NCBI GenBank assembly: GCA_018378775.1
Contig: JAGZWV010000023.1
Coordinates: forward strand, 1 to 25,996
Origin: Collinsella sp.
GTDB lineage: Bacteria; Actinomycetota; Coriobacteriia; Coriobacteriales; Coriobacteriaceae
DNA: 25,996 bases
Reading direction: 5' to 3'
Shown: positions 24,018 through 25,996 of the stretch, piece by piece
How the letters are laid out: every line of letters begins with the position of its first letter
Numbering within the stretch: position 1 is the first letter of the stretch
The notes under the pieces: generated by a model
What the model saw: only the letters and a program-made list of their open reading frames with translations
Told to the model about the DNA's origin: nothing
Database searches by the model: none
Program-made: the position numbers and the translations under genes

Positions 24018-24220
24018 CGTGCATTTTTAGGAGTATTCAACATAACCAAGAGCTTCGGGCGCCACGATACATGCCGAAGACCGCGAATATCCCTGCAAAT
24101 CAACCGCTGTCAGCCCATAACCCCGCCCATCATCCGTAGAAAACATCGAGAAATCCCGATTATTTGCCCAAGGTCGGTATGCAGGGGCCTTCGATTGCAG
24201 AATACTCGCAAAAATGCACG
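24018..24220. repeat. About 200-bp element with imperfect terminal inverted repeats
   Basis: CGTGCATTTTTAGGAGTATTC (24018-24038) and its inverse at 24200-24220 match at 19 of 21 positions. The interior of 161 bp is GC-moderate, and a minus-strand frame runs through it, ending at the left repeat, without a ribosome site or recognisable family. It resembles a small non-autonomous mobile element, but I see no target duplication. A structured RNA or a spurious gene family is also possible. Confidence 0.5.
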
Positions 24221-24257
24221 TCGCCACCACCCCCACATGGCGCGAAGCAAAGCAAAA

Positions 24258-24278
24258 GCGCGGCCTAAAAGGCCGCGC
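24258..24278 (-). terminator. Intrinsic terminator, probably for ilvE
   Basis: GCGCGGCC and GGCCGCGC pair perfectly around a 5-nt loop. On the minus strand TTTTGCTTTGCTT follows. It comes after copy D of the 3' element, so the ilvE transcript would include that element before ending here. Confidence 0.7.
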
Positions 24279-24331
24279 ACCATCTTTATTCAGATTAATC
24301 ATTGCCCGTTGTGACATCGCCGAACCCGCAA

Positions 24332-24454
24332 GGCAGAGAACAAGTTCCCTCCCGGCGCACTCCGCAGGACGCAAGAAGCCCTCGCCGCACGAAGTGCGCA
24401 GCGAGGGCTTCTTGCATGTCCGAGGACGCGCCGGGAGGGAACTTGTTCTCTGCC
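24332..24454 (-). repeat. Structured 3' stem-loop element, copy D
   Basis: The outer arms 24332-24358 and 24428-24454 are a perfect 27-bp inverted repeat. Between them, symmetric 12-nt internal-loop strands carry GTCCTCGGACAT and GTCCTGCGGAGT on the minus strand. The inner stem GCAAGAAGCCCTCGC/GCGAGGGCTTCTTGC (24371-24385 and 24401-24415) is perfect and capped by a GCAC/GTGC mini-hairpin. It begins 17 nt after the ilvE stop, in the same sense. Confidence 0.8.
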
Positions 24455-24471
24455 CGGATAGGTAAGACAAA

Positions 24472-25524
24472 TTACGCGACGGTGTAAACCCAGTTGTGCT
24501 TATCCTCAACAGCACCAGACTGGATGCCCGTCAGGGTCTCGCGGAGCTTCTTCATAACAGGACCGATCTCGGTGTAGCCAGCCGGGAAGGTCACAGTTTC
24601 GTCGGCACCGTAGACCTTGTTGTCGATCTCGCCAACCGGGGAGATGACGGCAGCGGTGCCGCACAGACCGCACTCCACAAAGGTGCCGGCCTTGACCTCG
24701 GCCCACTCGACGGGACGCTGGTCGACGGTCATGCCCAGGTCCTGAGCAACCTGAACGAGCGAACGGCGGGTGATGGAGGGCAGGATGGAGTCGGTGTGCG
24801 ACTGCGGGACGACAAGCGTGCCGTCCTCCTTCACGAACAGGACGTTGGCGCCACCGGTCTCCTCGACATAGGTGCGGGACTCGGAGTCGAGATACAGGTT
24901 CTCGGCATAGCCCTCGCGGTGAGCCTCCATCGTGGGCTTCAGGGACATGGCGTAGTTGAGGCCGGCCTTGATGTTGCCGGTGCCGTGCGGTGCGGCGCGG
25001 TCGTACTCGGAAACACGCAGCTTGACAGGCTTGAGGCCACCCTTAAAGTACGGACCGACCGGGGTCACGAGAATGCGGAACGTGTACTCAGGAGCGGGAG
25101 CCACGCCGATCACGTCACCGGAGCCGATCATAAACGGACGCACATACAGGGTTGCGCCAGAGCCGAAGGGCGGAACCCAGGCGGCGTTGGCAGAGACGAC
25201 CTGCTTGACGGCCTCGACAAACTTGTCCTTGGGGAACGGGGGCATCTCGAGGCGCTGCGCGGAGTTATACATACGCTCGGCGTTCATGTCGGGACGGAAG
25301 CAGACGATGCTGCCGTCCTCGGCGGTGTAGGCCTTCAGGCCCTCAAAGACCTCCTGGCAGTAATGGAAGATGCCACCGCACTCGGAGACATGCAGGGTGT
25401 GGTCGGTGGTCAGGCCGCCCTCGTCCCACTCGCCATCCTTCCAATGGGCCTCGTAGCTGTAATCGGTCTTCATGTAGCCAAAGCCGAGGCTACCCCAATC
25501 GATATCCTTCTTCTCGACAGTCAT
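24472..25524 (-). CDS. ilvE: Branched-chain amino acid aminotransferase
   Basis: This class IV PLP aminotransferase of 350 residues makes or breaks down Leu, Ile and Val with 2-oxoglutarate and glutamate as partners. The PLP-binding lysine is K186 in GTGNIKAGLNYA. The class IV signature is seen in TYVEETGGANVLFV (218-231) and DSILPSITRRSL. HYCQEVFEGLKAY (54-66) and FRPDMNAERM are typical of the larger bacterial type. I chose the ATG at 25522-25524 because AAGGAG lies 6 nt upstream. The frame stays open a further 49 codons upstream, but that part is low-complexity and Arg/Ala-rich. No partner genes of the pathway are next to it. Confidence 0.95.
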   Translation of the reverse strand: MTVEKKDIDWGSLGFGYMKTDYSYEAHWKDGEWDEGGLTTDHTLHVSECGGIFHYCQEVFEGLKAYTAEDGSIVCFRPDMNAERMYNSAQRLEMPPFPKDKFVEAVKQVVSANAAWVPPFGSGATLYVRPFMIGSGDVIGVAPAPEYTFRILVTPVGPYFKGGLKPVKLRVSEYDRAAPHGTGNIKAGLNYAMSLKPTMEAHREGYAENLYLDSESRTYVEETGGANVLFVKEDGTLVVPQSHTDSILPSITRRSLVQVAQDLGMTVDQRPVEWAEVKAGTFVECGLCGTAAVISPVGEIDNKVYGADETVTFPAGYTEIGPVMKKLRETLTGIQSGAVEDKHNWVYTVA

Positions 25525-25678
25525 ATGTCGCTCCTTACATACACGGTTGCATACTCGCGAACCCGCACGCAAGGACCGAAGCCGGCCGCGTCGCAACGTC
25601 GCATACCCGGAAGCGTAGAGCCGGGCAGGACACGCGGGCAGCATCGAAGCCGATGGCACGTCGATTCGCATGCAGGTG

Positions 25679-25707
25679 ATTGTACTCCCCGCACGCCTTG
25701 GATAAAA
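25679..25707 (-). promoter_or_regulatory. Candidate ilvE promoter
   Basis: On the minus strand TACAAT (25679-25684) is preceded at 17 bp by TTTTAT (25702-25707), a weak -35 box. It would give a leader of about 145 nt before ilvE. The leader has no T-box signature and no run of branched-chain codons that would suggest attenuation. Confidence 0.3.
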
Positions 25708-25754
25708 CGTTTTTCTTTAACTAAGTAAAGTATTTTCATTTGCCTTCAACACAA

Positions 25755-25786
25755 AAGGCCCGCCATCGAATCCGATGACGGGCCTT
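25755..25786 (-). terminator. Intrinsic terminator of the dedA-like gene
   Basis: Read on the minus strand, AAGGCCCGTCATCG pairs with CGATGGCGGGCCTT (one G-U) around a 4-nt loop and is followed by TTGTG. It starts 28 nt after the stop codon at 25815. Confidence 0.75.
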
Positions 25787-25814
25787 GGAATTAACGTCCG
25801 AAAACAAACTCGGA

Positions 25815-25996
25815 CTAGGCGTTCTTTTTACCGAGCTTAGCCTTAACCAGGCCGACCACGGTCGGGATGATCGACACGGCGACGATGCCGATAATCAGCA
25901 GCTCAAAGTGCTCTTGCACAAAGGGAATGCCGCCAAAGAAGTAGCCCAGCAGCGTAAAGACCGTCGACCAGGTAATGCCGCCCAGCACGTTAAAGA
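25815..25996 (-). CDS. DedA/VTT-family membrane protein (C-terminal 59 residues)
   Basis: Only the C-terminus is in the window; the gene continues past the right edge. The translated end has FNVLGGITWSTVFTLLGYFFG, then IPFVQEHFELLIIGIVAVSIIP, and a basic tail KAKLGKKNA. The pattern of an N-L-G-W helix, a glycine-rich G-Y-x-F-G break, and a last hydrophobic helix ending in S-I-I-P fits the DedA (SNARE-associated/VTT) family of small membrane transporters or lipid scramblase-like proteins. The fragment is short, so the call is moderate. Confidence 0.65.
   Translation of the reverse strand, partial: FNVLGGITWSTVFTLLGYFFGGIPFVQEHFELLIIGIVAVSIIPTVVGLVKAKLGKKNA

Noticed and set aside
24027..24515. 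A 162-codon minus-strand frame downstream of ilvE
   Set aside because: It crosses the copy D stem-loop and the terminator and overlaps the end of ilvE. It has no ribosome site or known family, so it is treated as non-coding.
25525..25740. T-box or attenuator riboswitch upstream of ilvE
   Set aside because: No T-box conserved string, no terminator/antiterminator pair and no branched-chain codon run were seen.

Overview
The window looks like a chromosomal segment of a high-GC gut actinobacterium of the Coriobacteriia, most likely Collinsella or a close relative. This rests on GC-rich coding sequence, the gene repertoire, a Gram-positive type wall protein with an LAxTG-like sorting signal, and many species-type intergenic palindromes. 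The genus is an inference, because no search was run.

Layout. The left edge (1-150) holds the first codons of a probable IS3-like element and a REP-like arm. From 4892 down to 155 lies a minus-strand potassium unit: the K+ transporter Kup, a 64-residue membrane protein, a short KdpD-type sensor kinase without the usual N-terminal KdpD/Usp domains, and the response regulator KdpE. No kdpFABC genes are in view. A nitroreductase (minus) and an LtaS-type phosphoglycerol transferase/sulfatase-family membrane enzyme (plus) follow. Positions 8461-13752 form an unusual island: a 1362-residue secreted, wall-anchored protein with arrays of a 62-bp repeat on both sides and, outside those, two inverted copies of a structured stem-loop element. 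Then come a small flavodoxin-like protein and a heterodimeric ABC exporter pair, the SRP RNA gene (ffs), an IS110-family element with a frameshifted transposase and a possible bridge RNA region, a TadA-glycerate kinase fusion, tRNA-Ser(UGA), a TetR regulator, LemA, the branched-chain aminotransferase IlvE, and the C-terminus of a DedA-family protein.

The most interesting signal is non-coding. Four elements (8461-8591, 13622-13752, 18418-18524, 24332-24454) share one architecture. Each has long outer arms whose sequence differs from copy to copy while staying complementary, a conserved internal loop containing GTCCT on one side and TGCGGA on the other, and an optional inner hairpin. Each sits 17-42 nt past the 3' end of a gene (the LtaS-like enzyme, the flavodoxin, ffs and ilvE), and all four lie in the same orientation relative to that gene. 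This looks like a structured 3'-end RNA or DNA element family. A second signal is the 62-bp array made of alternating inverted copies of a 15-mer, GGGAYGCANTTTCCS, on both sides of the surface protein gene. The period is not a multiple of three, so the array is not coding.

Starts were chosen from visible Shine-Dalgarno sequences and are often shorter than the longest open frame. All function calls come from reading motifs by eye.
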